From NCBI GenBank assembly GCA_949286645.1, contig CASEDN010000031.1, positions 1-18,156 on the forward strand: a DNA stretch of 18,156 nucleotides, written 5' to 3'. Of this stretch, positions 1-5,735 are shown piece by piece; positions within the stretch are counted from its first letter, which is position 1; each line of letters opens with the position of its first letter. The notes below the pieces were generated by a model. The model saw only the letters and a list, made by a program, of their open reading frames with translations, was not told the origin of the DNA and ran no database searches. The position numbers were made by a program, and so were the translations under genes. This stretch comes from an uncultured bacterium. Lineage in GTDB: Bacteria; Bacillota_I; Bacilli_A; RF39; UBA660.

Positions 1-2
1 CA

Positions 3-101
3 TATCATTCTATATTTGTAGTTAAATTAGTAGATGATAATAACATTAAATCTTTTTCATATAGTGATTTAATCACTTCTAGTTTAGAAATTCTTAAATA
101 G
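3..101 (+). CDS. veg: Veg protein, C-terminal fragment (5' end outside window)
   Basis: An open frame enters from the left edge and ends at TAG 99-101, giving 32 residues that begin YHSIFVVKLVDDN and end in SYSDLITSSLEILK. This matches the C-terminus of the small Veg family (DUF1021), which reads roughly Y-x-x-VF-V-x-L ... SYSYxDVLTExVEL in Bacillus. In Bacillus, veg lies a few genes upstream of spoVG, so the position fits. Veg has been linked to biofilm formation and is strongly transcribed in vegetative cells; nothing here adds to that. Only the tail is visible, so the call rests on a short remembered family motif plus synteny. Confidence 0.6.
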   Translation, partial: YHSIFVVKLVDDNNIKSFSYSDLITSSLEILK

Positions 102-144
102 ATGCATATATTAGTAAAGTAATTGACAATGTTTTAAAAATATC

Positions 145-173
145 TTGCAAAAGTTAGTTAACTGGTATAGAAT
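145..173 (+). promoter_or_regulatory. Probable SigA-type promoter of spoVG
   Basis: TTGCAA at 145-150 and TAGAAT at 168-173 are separated by 17 bases, 4/6 and 5/6 matches to the SigA consensus, with a start expected near 180 and the spoVG ATG at 207. The GAAT core could also suit SigH, which transcribes spoVG in Bacillus, but no AGGA-type -35 is present at the right distance. A lone TTGACA at 123-128 has no -10 at the right spacing. Confidence 0.45.
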
Positions 174-206
174 TGACTTATAAGACTTAGTATTAGGAGG
201 TTACAT

Positions 207-485
207 ATGAAAATTACATCTGTAAATGTACGTAAAATTGAAAAAGAAGGAAGTCGCATGAAAGGTATTGCATCTGTTTTACTTGATGATTCTTTTGCTG
301 TTCATGATATTAGAATCATTGAAGGCGATAATGGACTTTTTATTGCTATGCCTAGTAGAAAGACTCAAGCTGGGGGATATCGTGATATTGCTCATCCAAT
401 TAATCCAGAAGTTAGAGCGATGTTTCAAGATAAAATTATTGAAGCTTATAATGATCTTAAAGATGAAGATTCTAAAGAAGACTAG
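207..485 (+). CDS. spoVG: SpoVG, nucleic-acid-binding regulator
   Basis: This 92-residue protein is a full-length SpoVG. It begins MKITSVNVRKI and carries the family core IASVLLDDSFAVHDIRIIEG, then FIAMPSRKT and RDIAHPINPEVR. SpoVG proteins bind DNA and RNA and act as global post-transcriptional and transcriptional regulators affecting cortex formation, division timing and cell-wall metabolism. The start is fixed by AGGAGG at 195-200, six bases before the ATG. It sits downstream of veg as in Bacillus and upstream of yabP, behind its own likely promoter and ahead of a weak terminator hairpin that begins inside its last codons. The acidic tail (DLKDEDSKED) is usual for the family. Confidence 0.96.
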   Translation: MKITSVNVRKIEKEGSRMKGIASVLLDDSFAVHDIRIIEGDNGLFIAMPSRKTQAGGYRDIAHPINPEVRAMFQDKIIEAYNDLKDEDSKED

Positions 486-498
486 TTCTTCTTTTTTT
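474..498 (+). terminator. Weak intrinsic terminator at the spoVG 3' end
   Basis: AAAGAAG (474-480) pairs with CTTCTTT (488-494) around a 7-base loop and runs into TTTT (495-498). The stem is AT-rich and overlaps the spoVG stop codon, so partial read-through into yabP is likely. Confidence 0.4.
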
Positions 499-540
499 CA
501 TATTTTTTTTAGAAAAGCATATCAGTTATTAGGTGATGAT

Positions 541-840
541 ATGGAAACTAAGGAAGCACTTATTAATAATTATAATCATAGTATTACTATTACAGAAAGA
601 AAGAATTTACTTATTACGGGAGTTAAGAAAATTGAAAACTTTGATAGTGAAGAGTTTTTACTTGAAACAGTTATGGGATTCTTAGTTGTTAAAGGTGAAG
701 ATTTGGAACTTGTTAAATTAGATACTTTAGCAGGTAATGTTTCTATTAAAGGCTTGATAAAAGGTTTTTCTTATATGGATGAAAATAATGGTAAAAAAGA
801 AAAAGACGGTTCTAGTGTCTTTAATAGATTGTTTAGATGA
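541..840 (+). CDS. yabP: Sporulation protein YabP
   Basis: This 99-residue protein belongs to the YabP/YqfC family. It shows the family core: HSITITERKNLLITGVKKIE, then FDSEEFLLETVMGFLVVKGEDLE, then a VSIKGLIKGFSYMDE stretch and the C-terminal FNRLFR. YabP is a sporulation protein made in the mother cell and needed for normal spore-coat or cortex maturation in Bacillus. The reading frame stays open back to 268, inside spoVG, but the start at 541 is preferred because AGGTGAT lies at 531-537 and the upstream residues do not resemble the family. Its stop overlaps the yabQ start (ATGATGA), indicating translational coupling. Its presence argues that the organism belongs to a spore-forming lineage. 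Confidence 0.9.
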   Translation: METKEALINNYNHSITITERKNLLITGVKKIENFDSEEFLLETVMGFLVVKGEDLELVKLDTLAGNVSIKGLIKGFSYMDENNGKKEKDGSSVFNRLFR

Positions 841-1172
841 TGAGTTTATCTGAACAAGTAGTAGCTTTAATTTTCTCTTTTATATATGGGGGAATTTTAT
901 CAGTCTTATATAATTTTAATTATAACTTACTTTTCTATAAGAAAAAAAGCATTAAGATTTTCTTTAATATTATCTTTATTTTAGATTTAGTACTTATTTA
1001 TTTTCTTGTTATGAGAAAAATAAATAATGCGATTATTCATCCATATTTTTATTTGTTTATTATATTTGGCTTTTCCTTGTTTTTTGATTTTAGTAAGAGG
1101 CTTAGAAAACTATTAAAGTTGCCTGAAGTCAAGAAAAAAATTAAAAAAGATGACCAAAAGTGTAAAAAGTAA
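837..1172 (+). CDS. yabQ: Spore cortex biosynthesis protein YabQ
   Basis: This 111-residue membrane protein has three hydrophobic segments at about residues 6-26, 40-59 and 67-84, and a lysine-rich tail (KKKIKKDDQKCKK). Sequence features such as SEQVVALIFSFIYGGILSVLYN and FFDFSKRLRK, together with direct overlap with yabP, identify YabQ, an outer forespore membrane protein needed for cortex synthesis in Bacillus. Two consecutive ATGs at 837 and 840 both fit, so the start is uncertain by one residue. The stop lies inside the terminator hairpin that follows. The yabP-yabQ pair is conserved in spore formers; in Bacillus divIC follows next, as here. Confidence 0.85.
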   Translation: MMSLSEQVVALIFSFIYGGILSVLYNFNYNLLFYKKKSIKIFFNIIFILDLVLIYFLVMRKINNAIIHPYFYLFIIFGFSLFFDFSKRLRKLLKLPEVKKKIKKDDQKCKK

Positions 1173-1198
1173 CTAGTTAATATTGAACTAGTTTTTTT
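1171..1198 (+). terminator. Intrinsic terminator after yabQ
   Basis: AACTAGTT at 1171-1178 is repeated at 1186-1193. Because the octamer is its own reverse complement, the two copies form an 8-bp stem with a 7-base loop, followed by TTTTT. The yabQ stop is embedded in it. The -35 of the divIC promoter lies across its loop and 3' arm. Confidence 0.7.
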
Positions 1199-1211
1199 AT
1201 AATATTATAAT
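1183..1211 (+). promoter_or_regulatory. Promoter of the divIC-tilS-ftsH unit
   Basis: TTGAAC at 1183-1188 and TATAAT at 1206-1211 are separated by exactly 17 bases. A second TATAAT occurs at 1198-1203 but lacks a correctly spaced -35. The promoter is nested in the preceding terminator. Confidence 0.55.
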
Positions 1212-1239
1212 ATATGTTAGGAAAGTAGGTGAAATTTTA

Positions 1240-1554
1240 ATGGCAAGAAGTAGAAAAAAGAAGAAAAAATTAGGTCCTGTTCTATTACTTTGTGTTTCTT
1301 TTGCTGTTATTATTTTTACTACGTTTACAATTTTTAGATATTGGACTATGATATATAGTAAATATCAAGAAAAAGGAGAGTTGAAAAAAGAACTTGCTTC
1401 TTTGAAAGATAAAGAAGAAGAGTTAGAGTCTGATGTTAATAAACTTCAAGATTCTGATTATGTTGCAAGATATGCAAGAGAAAAATATTTTTATTCTAAA
1501 GATGGGGAATATATTTTAAAAATACCTGAAGATGACGAAGAGGAAAGTGAGTAA
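1240..1554 (+). CDS. divIC: DivIC/FtsB-family septum formation initiator
   Basis: This 104-residue bitopic protein has a basic cytoplasmic head (MARSRKKKKK), one membrane helix at about residues 12-33, and a heptad-rich coiled coil at about residues 40-70 (KKELASLKDKEEELESDVNKL). A conserved terminal motif follows (DSDYVARYAREKYFYSKDGEYILKIP), ending in an acidic tail. This is the DivIC/FtsB architecture. These proteins bind FtsL and DivIB at the septum and help activate septal peptidoglycan synthesis. AGGTGA at 1227-1232 supports the ATG at 1240. In Bacillus, yabR and spoIIE lie between divIC and tilS; here tilS follows directly. Confidence 0.9.
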   Translation: MARSRKKKKKLGPVLLLCVSFAVIIFTTFTIFRYWTMIYSKYQEKGELKKELASLKDKEEELESDVNKLQDSDYVARYAREKYFYSKDGEYILKIPEDDEEESE

Positions 1555-1563
1555 TCAGTAAGT

Positions 1564-2886
1564 ATGTGTATGAATGTTTTGGATTTATATAAAGATATAA
1601 AAGTAAAAGATGGAGATTTTTTAGTCTTTGCTTGTAGTTATGGGCCTGATTCTATGGCTTTATTTAAGACACTTTTAGAGTATAGAAAGAGTCATGATGT
1701 GGTGTTAGTTTGTGCTCATGTTAATCATGATAAAAGACGTGAGAGTGCTAAAGAGAAAGAAGATTTAGAAGAGTTTTGTAAAAAGAATAATGTAATCTTT
1801 GAATATATGAAGATAAATGGTTATGGTGATGATAACTTTCATAATGAAGCGAGAAATATTAGATATCAGTTTTTTGATGATGTAGTTAAGAAGTATAATG
1901 CTAAATACCTTTTTACTGCACATCATGGTGATGATTTGATGGAAACAATACTTATGAGAATTGCTAGAGGTTCTACTTTAAGAGGATATAGTGGGTTTAA
2001 AAAATTGGTAAAAATGGATGGGTATTACATTTATAGACCTTTTATTGGTTTAACTAAAGATGAACTTTTAGATTATTGTCATAAGAATAAAATACCTTAT
2101 GCAGTTGATAAGAGTAATTTTAGTAGTGTTTATACGAGAAATAGATATCGTAAGGAAGTATTACCTTTCTTAAAAAGTGAAGATAAAGATATTCATAAGA
2201 AGTATTTAAAGTTTAGTAATGTGTTAAATGAAGCTGATTTATTTATTGAAGAGGAAGCTAGTAAAGCGATTAATAAAGTAGTTAAAGATAATAAACTTTA
2301 TATAGATAAATACTTAGAGATTAATAATTTTATAAAAAGAATTATATTAGAAAAGTTTATATCTAGCTTTTATCAAGATGATTTAATGTTAATAAATGAT
2401 AAACATTTAGATTTAATAGAAAGTCTTATTAATAGTAAAAAAAGTAATGCTAAAGTAAATTTACCTAATGATGTTGAGGTTATAAAGTGTTATAATACTT
2501 TATCTATTAGAAGAAATCCTACTTTACTTAGTAGTTATGAAATAGAAATTAGTAAGGATGTAATACTTCCTAATGGTCATAAATTAGAATTATTGGATTC
2601 AGTTAAAGGAAATAGTAACAATATAATTAAACTATCTAGTAAAGAAGTAACTTTACCTTTAATAGTTAGAACTAGAAAGCTTGGAGATGTTATGGCTATT
2701 AAAGGAGGAGGGCATAAAAAAATAAAAGATATCTTTATAGATAGTAAGATTCCTGCTGCAGATAGAGATATATGGCCTATAGTTGTTGATAGTCGTGAAC
2801 ATGTAGTTTTTGTGCCAGGTTTAAAAAAATCTAAATTTGATAAGACTAATAGTAAATTTTATGATATAATACTGAGATATGAGTAG
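1564..2886 (+). CDS. tilS: tRNA(Ile)-lysidine synthase TilS with variant P-loop
   Basis: TilS ligates lysine to C34 of the CAU-anticodon isoleucine tRNA, converting it to lysidine so that it reads AUA. At 440 residues it has the usual bacterial length: an N-terminal PP-loop ATPase (about 1-210, with CAHVNHDKR, HHGDDLMETILMRIARGS and RGYSGF motifs), a linker and substrate-binding domain, and a C-terminal domain (about 365-440, VRTRKLGDVMAIKGGGHKKIKDIFID). The PP-loop signature, normally SGGxDS, is SYGPDS at residues 25-30, with Tyr replacing the first Gly; all other hallmarks are intact. The start at 1564 lacks a well-placed ribosome binding site (AGGAAAG at 1541 is far), and ATG 1570 is an alternative. 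The hprT gene that normally sits between tilS and ftsH is absent. Confidence 0.93.
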   Translation: MCMNVLDLYKDIKVKDGDFLVFACSYGPDSMALFKTLLEYRKSHDVVLVCAHVNHDKRRESAKEKEDLEEFCKKNNVIFEYMKINGYGDDNFHNEARNIRYQFFDDVVKKYNAKYLFTAHHGDDLMETILMRIARGSTLRGYSGFKKLVKMDGYYIYRPFIGLTKDELLDYCHKNKIPYAVDKSNFSSVYTRNRYRKEVLPFLKSEDKDIHKKYLKFSNVLNEADLFIEEEASKAINKVVKDNKLYIDKYLEINNFIKRIILEKFISSFYQDDLMLINDKHLDLIESLINSKKSNAKVNLPNDVEVIKCYNTLSIRRNPTLLSSYEIEISKDVILPNGHKLELLDSVKGNSNNIIKLSSKEVTLPLIVRTRKLGDVMAIKGGGHKKIKDIFIDSKIPAADRDIWPIVVDSREHVVFVPGLKKSKFDKTNSKFYDIILRYE

Positions 2887-2903
2887 AAAAAGGAGAGATT
2901 TTT

Positions 2904-4871
2904 GTGAATGTAAATAAAAAAGTAGTTAAAAAAGGTTTACTTCCATATGTCTTTTTACTTCTAGTAATGCTTGGAGTTATATACTTTGTTAGTGTTGCTA
3001 ATCAAAAGGTTAATGTTTTAACTTATAATGAGTTTATGACTAGTTTGGAAGATAAAGAAGTTAAGGAGATTACTGTTACTCCTCGTGATAGAGCGAAAAT
3101 TTATGAGATTACTGGTACAATGGATAACTATAAAGAAAATGAAACTTTCTTTGTTAGAGTACCTTTATCTGATCAAGTAATGAAAAAGTTAGTGGAAGCT
3201 AGTGAAGCTGATGATTTTGAATTTAATAGTACTGCTGATCCTGAGTCAAGTACATTATTGCTTGTTTTAGTTAATATTTTACCTATTGCAATACTTGCTT
3301 TTGTTTGTTTTTGGTTTTTAACTAAACAAATGGGTGGAGGTAAGAATTCTCTTGACTTTGGAAAGAGTAAAGCTAAGTTATCTAGTGAGAAGAATAAAGT
3401 TACATTTAAAGATGTAGCAGGACTTAATGAAGAGAAAGAAGAAGTTAAGGAATTAATTGATTTCTTAAAGAATCCTAAGAAGTTCCAAAAATTAGGTGCT
3501 AGAATTCCTAAGGGAGTACTTTTATATGGTCCTCCAGGAACAGGTAAAACATTACTTGCTCGTGCCGTTGCAGGAGAAGCGAATGTTCCATTCTATTATA
3601 TTAGCGGATCTGACTTTGTTGAGTTGTTCGTAGGTGTTGGTGCAAGTCGTGTTCGTGATATGTTCCAACAAGCTAAGAGAACTGCTCCTTGTCTTATCTT
3701 TATTGATGAGATAGATGCTGTAGGACGTCAAAGAGGTACTGGAATTGGTGGTGGACATGATGAGAGAGAACAAACATTAAACCAATTACTTACTGAAATG
3801 GATGGATTTGGGGAAAATGAAGGTATCATTATAATTGCTGCTACTAATAGACCTGATGTTTTAGACCCAGCATTACTTCGTCCAGGTAGATTTGATAGAC
3901 AAGTTACAGTTAATTTACCTGATGTTAAGGGACGTGAAGAAATACTTAAAGTTCATGCTCGTAATAAAGTGTTAGCACCTGGTGTTAATATTCCTGCTCT
4001 TGCTAAGAGAACTCCAGGATATTCTGGTGCAGACCTTGAAAACTTACTTAATGAAGCAGCACTTCTAGCGGTTAGACGCAATAAAGATGCTATTACTATG
4101 AGTGAGATTGATGAAGCAAGTGATAGAGTATTAATGGGACCTGCTAAGACTAGTTCTAAAAGAAGCGAGAATGACCGTAAGTTAGTTGCTTATCATGAAT
4201 CTGGACATGCTGTTGTTGGTATTAAGTTAAAGGGTGCAAATGATGTTCAAAAGGTTACTATTATTCCACGTGGTTCTGCTGGTGGATATAATATGATGAT
4301 TCCTAGTGAAGAGAAGATATGTAAAACTAAAACTGATTTACTTGAAGAGATTACAGGTTTACTTGCAGGACGTGTTAGTGAAGAAGTTGTATTTGGTGAA
4401 GTTACAACTGGTGCGCAAAATGACTTTGAGAAAGCTACTAAGATAGCAAGAGCTATGGTTACTGAATATGGTATGAGTGATTTAGGACCAATGCAATTAG
4501 AAGAAAGGGAAGGTAGTGCTTTCTTAGGTAGAGATTATGCTAAGACTCGTAACTTCTCTAATGAAGTAGCTCATGAAATAGATCAAGAAATGAGAAAGAT
4601 TATTGATAAATGTTATGAAGAAGCGACTAAAATAATTAAAGAAAATAGAGATTTACTTGATTTACTTGCTAAAACATTATTAGAGTATGAGACTTTAACT
4701 AAAGAACAAATTGATTACTTAGTAGAACATGGTGAGATGCCTTCTGAAGAAGAGGAAACTAACTATGAGAAAATGAGTTTAACTAAGTTAAAAGAACTTG
4801 CTAAAGAAAAAGGTGTTAAAGGTTATTCTAAGATGAATAAAGCTGAACTTATAAAAGAACTTGAAAAATAG
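2904..4871 (+). CDS. ftsH: ATP-dependent zinc metalloprotease FtsH with C-terminal SAP/Rho-N-like extension
   Basis: This membrane-anchored AAA+ protease degrades membrane and regulatory proteins. Visible elements in order (655 residues): membrane helices at about 12-31 and 116-140 flanking an extracytoplasmic domain; Walker A GPPGTGKT 209-216; Walker B LIFIDEID 264-271; the second region of homology with NRPDVLDPALLRPGRFDR 315-332; zinc motif HESGH 431-435; and third zinc ligand D507 in TTGAQNDFEKAT. Residues 622-655 (MSLTKLKELAKEKGVKGYS then KMNKAELIKEL) form an additional SAP/Rho-N-like helix pair after the normal end of the family. GTG at 2904 is the start, six bases after AGGAGAG (2891-2897). 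Codon choice is more uniform than in the neighbours, consistent with strong expression. Confidence 0.97.
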   Translation: MNVNKKVVKKGLLPYVFLLLVMLGVIYFVSVANQKVNVLTYNEFMTSLEDKEVKEITVTPRDRAKIYEITGTMDNYKENETFFVRVPLSDQVMKKLVEASEADDFEFNSTADPESSTLLLVLVNILPIAILAFVCFWFLTKQMGGGKNSLDFGKSKAKLSSEKNKVTFKDVAGLNEEKEEVKELIDFLKNPKKFQKLGARIPKGVLLYGPPGTGKTLLARAVAGEANVPFYYISGSDFVELFVGVGASRVRDMFQQAKRTAPCLIFIDEIDAVGRQRGTGIGGGHDEREQTLNQLLTEMDGFGENEGIIIIAATNRPDVLDPALLRPGRFDRQVTVNLPDVKGREEILKVHARNKVLAPGVNIPALAKRTPGYSGADLENLLNEAALLAVRRNKDAITMSEIDEASDRVLMGPAKTSSKRSENDRKLVAYHESGHAVVGIKLKGANDVQKVTIIPRGSAGGYNMMIPSEEKICKTKTDLLEEITGLLAGRVSEEVVFGEVTTGAQNDFEKATKIARAMVTEYGMSDLGPMQLEEREGSAFLGRDYAKTRNFSNEVAHEIDQEMRKIIDKCYEEATKIIKENRDLLDLLAKTLLEYETLTKEQIDYLVEHGEMPSEEEETNYEKMSLTKLKELAKEKGVKGYSKMNKAELIKELEK

Positions 4872-4880
4872 TTCTTTTTT
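4853..4880 (+). terminator. Intrinsic terminator at the ftsH 3' end
   Basis: AAAAGAAC (4853-4860) pairs with GTTCTTTT (4871-4878) across a 10-base loop that contains the ftsH stop codon, and the U-tract continues to 4880. Confidence 0.7.
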
Positions 4881-4889
4881 CTGTATTAT
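4861..4889 (+). promoter_or_regulatory. Promoter of mscL, nested in the ftsH terminator
   Basis: TTGAAA at 4861-4866 and TATTAT at 4884-4889 have a 17-base spacer; both are 5/6 matches. The -35 lies exactly in the loop of the ftsH terminator, the same arrangement as at divIC. Confidence 0.55.
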
Positions 4890-4934
4890 AAAGGCAGTTA
4901 TTCACAAAGCCAGTGGAAAAAGATGGAGGAAGTT

Positions 4935-5366
4935 ATGAAAGCTAGGAAAGCAGTGGAAAAAGAAATAGGAGAATTTAGAAAATTTATTAGTAGAGGTGCT
5001 GTTTTAGATATGGCTATTGGTGTTATTATTGGTAGTGCCTTTTCTAAAATAGTTAGTAGTTTAGTAGATGATATATTTATGCCTTTACTTGGTGTTATAT
5101 TAGGTGGACTTGACTTTAGTGGGTTATCTATTAAGATAGGTGATGCTTCTATTATGTATGGCTCTTTTATACAGAGTATTGTAGATTTTTTAATAATTGC
5201 TATTTGTATCTTTGTAATGGTTAAGATAGTTACTAATATTAGAGATAGAGCAGATAAGAAGTTAGGAATAGAACATAAGAAGAAAGAAAAGAAAAAAGAT
5301 GAACAAGTAGTGTTACTTGAAGAGATTAGAGATTTATTAAAAGAAGAAAAGACAGTAACAAAATAA
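4935..5366 (+). CDS. mscL: Large-conductance mechanosensitive channel MscL
   Basis: MscL opens under membrane tension to release solutes on hypo-osmotic shock, acting as a pentamer in the cytoplasmic membrane. The 143-residue protein has the N-terminal amphipathic segment (EIGEFRKFISRGAVLDMAIG), the pore-lining helix (about residues 22-52, GVIIGSAFSKIVSSLVDDIFMPLLG), a short periplasmic loop, the second helix (about 76-101) and a charged cytoplasmic bundle (KKKEKKKDEQVVLLEEIRDLL). The frame is open to an ATG at 4923, but that ATG overlaps the GGAGG ribosome binding site at 4925-4929, which points to the ATG at 4935. It has its own promoter. Confidence 0.95.
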   Translation: MKARKAVEKEIGEFRKFISRGAVLDMAIGVIIGSAFSKIVSSLVDDIFMPLLGVILGGLDFSGLSIKIGDASIMYGSFIQSIVDFLIIAICIFVMVKIVTNIRDRADKKLGIEHKKKEKKKDEQVVLLEEIRDLLKEEKTVTK

Positions 5367-5387
5367 GTATCTAATTTGAGAAAATGC

Positions 5388-5416
5388 TTGTATCAAGATT
5401 GTCTTTAGTATATAAT
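5388..5416 (+). promoter_or_regulatory. Promoter of the small hydrophobic peptide mRNA
   Basis: TTGTAT at 5388-5393 (3/6) and a perfect TATAAT at 5411-5416 have a 17-base spacer. Transcription would start near 5423, leaving a leader of about 59 bases before ATG 5482. Confidence 0.5.
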
Positions 5417-5419
5417 ATG

Positions 5420-5523
5420 CTTAAGGGAATTTCAACAGTTGAGTGTCTACCTCTAATCTTTGGAGATGAGGTTTGATAGATATGAATAAACGTATCTTTG
5501 TATTAAAAGTACTTAAGCATATT
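5420..5523 (+). other. Structured 5' leader that can hide SD and start codon
   Basis: Three pairings are visible by eye. ACCTC 5449-5453 pairs with GAGGT 5468-5472 (the ribosome binding site), extended by ATCT 5456-5459 with AGAT 5464-5467 and a TTGG loop. AGATATG 5478-5484 pairs with CGTATCT 5491-5497 around a 6-base loop, enclosing the start codon. CTTAAG at the expected 5' end (5420-5425) is complementary to CTTAAG 5512-5517 within the coding region; the DNA repeat is 12 bases long (5414-5425 with 5512-5523). Such burial of initiation signals is typical of type I toxin mRNAs. The folding is inferred from base pairing, not computed. Confidence 0.55.
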
Positions 5524-5574
5524 TCTATCATTTTATCTCTAGTTATCATATTGATAATAGTAATAAAAAAATGA
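5482..5574 (+). CDS. Small hydrophobic peptide, candidate type I toxin
   Basis: This 30-residue ORF begins MNKRIFVLKVLKH and ends with IIVIKK at TGA 5572-5574. A basic N-terminus, one hydrophobic helix (about residues 14-28, almost all I, L, V and S) and a terminal lysine pair match the general build of membrane-acting type I toxins (Fst, TxpA, BsrG, TisB type), although I do not recognise a specific family. GAGG at 5468-5471 is a ribosome binding site 10 bases upstream. The ORF has its own promoter (5388-5416), and its stop lies in the base of a 14-bp hairpin that terminates a convergent RNA. A holin-like or other regulatory peptide, or a chance ORF, are the alternatives; the surrounding architecture argues against chance. 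Confidence 0.55.
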   Translation: MNKRIFVLKVLKHISIILSLVIILIIVIKK

Positions 5575-5603
5575 CACTTAATTCATCTAATGAATTAAGT
5601 GTC
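5565..5603 (-). terminator. Strong minus-strand terminator (possibly bidirectional)
   Basis: A perfect 14-bp stem, 5573-5586 with 5590-5603 and a 3-base loop, is preceded on the plus strand by seven A (5565-5571). On the minus strand this reads as stem, one A, then seven U, a textbook terminator. On the plus strand the hairpin is followed by TTCCTAC, so termination in that direction would be weaker. Confidence 0.75.
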
Positions 5604-5613
5604 TTCCTACAAT
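5598..5613 (+). repeat. Imperfect direct repeat shared with the toxin leader (5442-5457)
   Basis: AGTGTCTTCCTACAAT at 5598-5613 and AGTGTCTACCTCTAAT at 5442-5457 agree at 13 of 16 positions. A second shared word, TTCAACA, occurs at 5431-5437 and 5632-5638. Because the two copies lie in convergent transcription units, each transcript would carry a sequence complementary to the other. Confidence 0.55.
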
Positions 5614-5691
5614 AATATTTTGGGGTAGGCATTCAACAAGGCAATGTTGAACGTTTCCTTAATAGTTTATGTAAATTTCTTTTACATATTC

Positions 5692-5720
5692 ATAGTAACA
5701 TAAAAGTTTATATTTTGCAA
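5692..5720 (-). promoter_or_regulatory. Minus-strand promoter of the predicted antisense RNA
   Basis: Read on the minus strand, TTGCAA (5720-5715) and TACTAT (5697-5692) are separated by 17 bases; both are 4/6 matches. Transcription would start near 5685. Confidence 0.45.
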
Positions 5721-5735
5721 GTGTTAGGTGATTTT

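Larger units (their letters stand above)
5565..5686 (-). ncRNA. Predicted small RNA convergent to the toxin gene (candidate antitoxin RNA)
   Basis: A minus-strand promoter (5692-5720) and a minus-strand terminator (5565-5603) bracket about 120 bases without an ORF but with stem-forming repeats: 5668-5675 with 5681-5688 (TATGTAAA type) near the 5' end, 5632-5638 with 5645-5651 (7 bp), and 5606-5610 with 5625-5629. The RNA would overlap the toxin mRNA 3' end fully complementarily at 5572-5605. Complement of 5598-5613 could also pair with the toxin leader at 5442-5457, where 13 of 16 bases agree. Its existence is inferred from signals only. Confidence 0.5.

Noticed and set aside
268..540. Long N-terminal extension of YabP reaching back into spoVG
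   Set aside because: The frame is merely open through spoVG. The residues do not resemble YabP, and a good ribosome binding site precedes ATG 541.
5410..5530. Purine-riboswitch-like string (TATAAT ... GTGTCTACC) before dusB
   Set aside because: The J2/3-like GTGTCTACC is suggestive, but the L2 loop, the P3 continuation and the closing TAT strand do not fit. The bases are better explained as promoter, toxin leader and ribosome-binding-site hairpin, and a small ORF follows at once.
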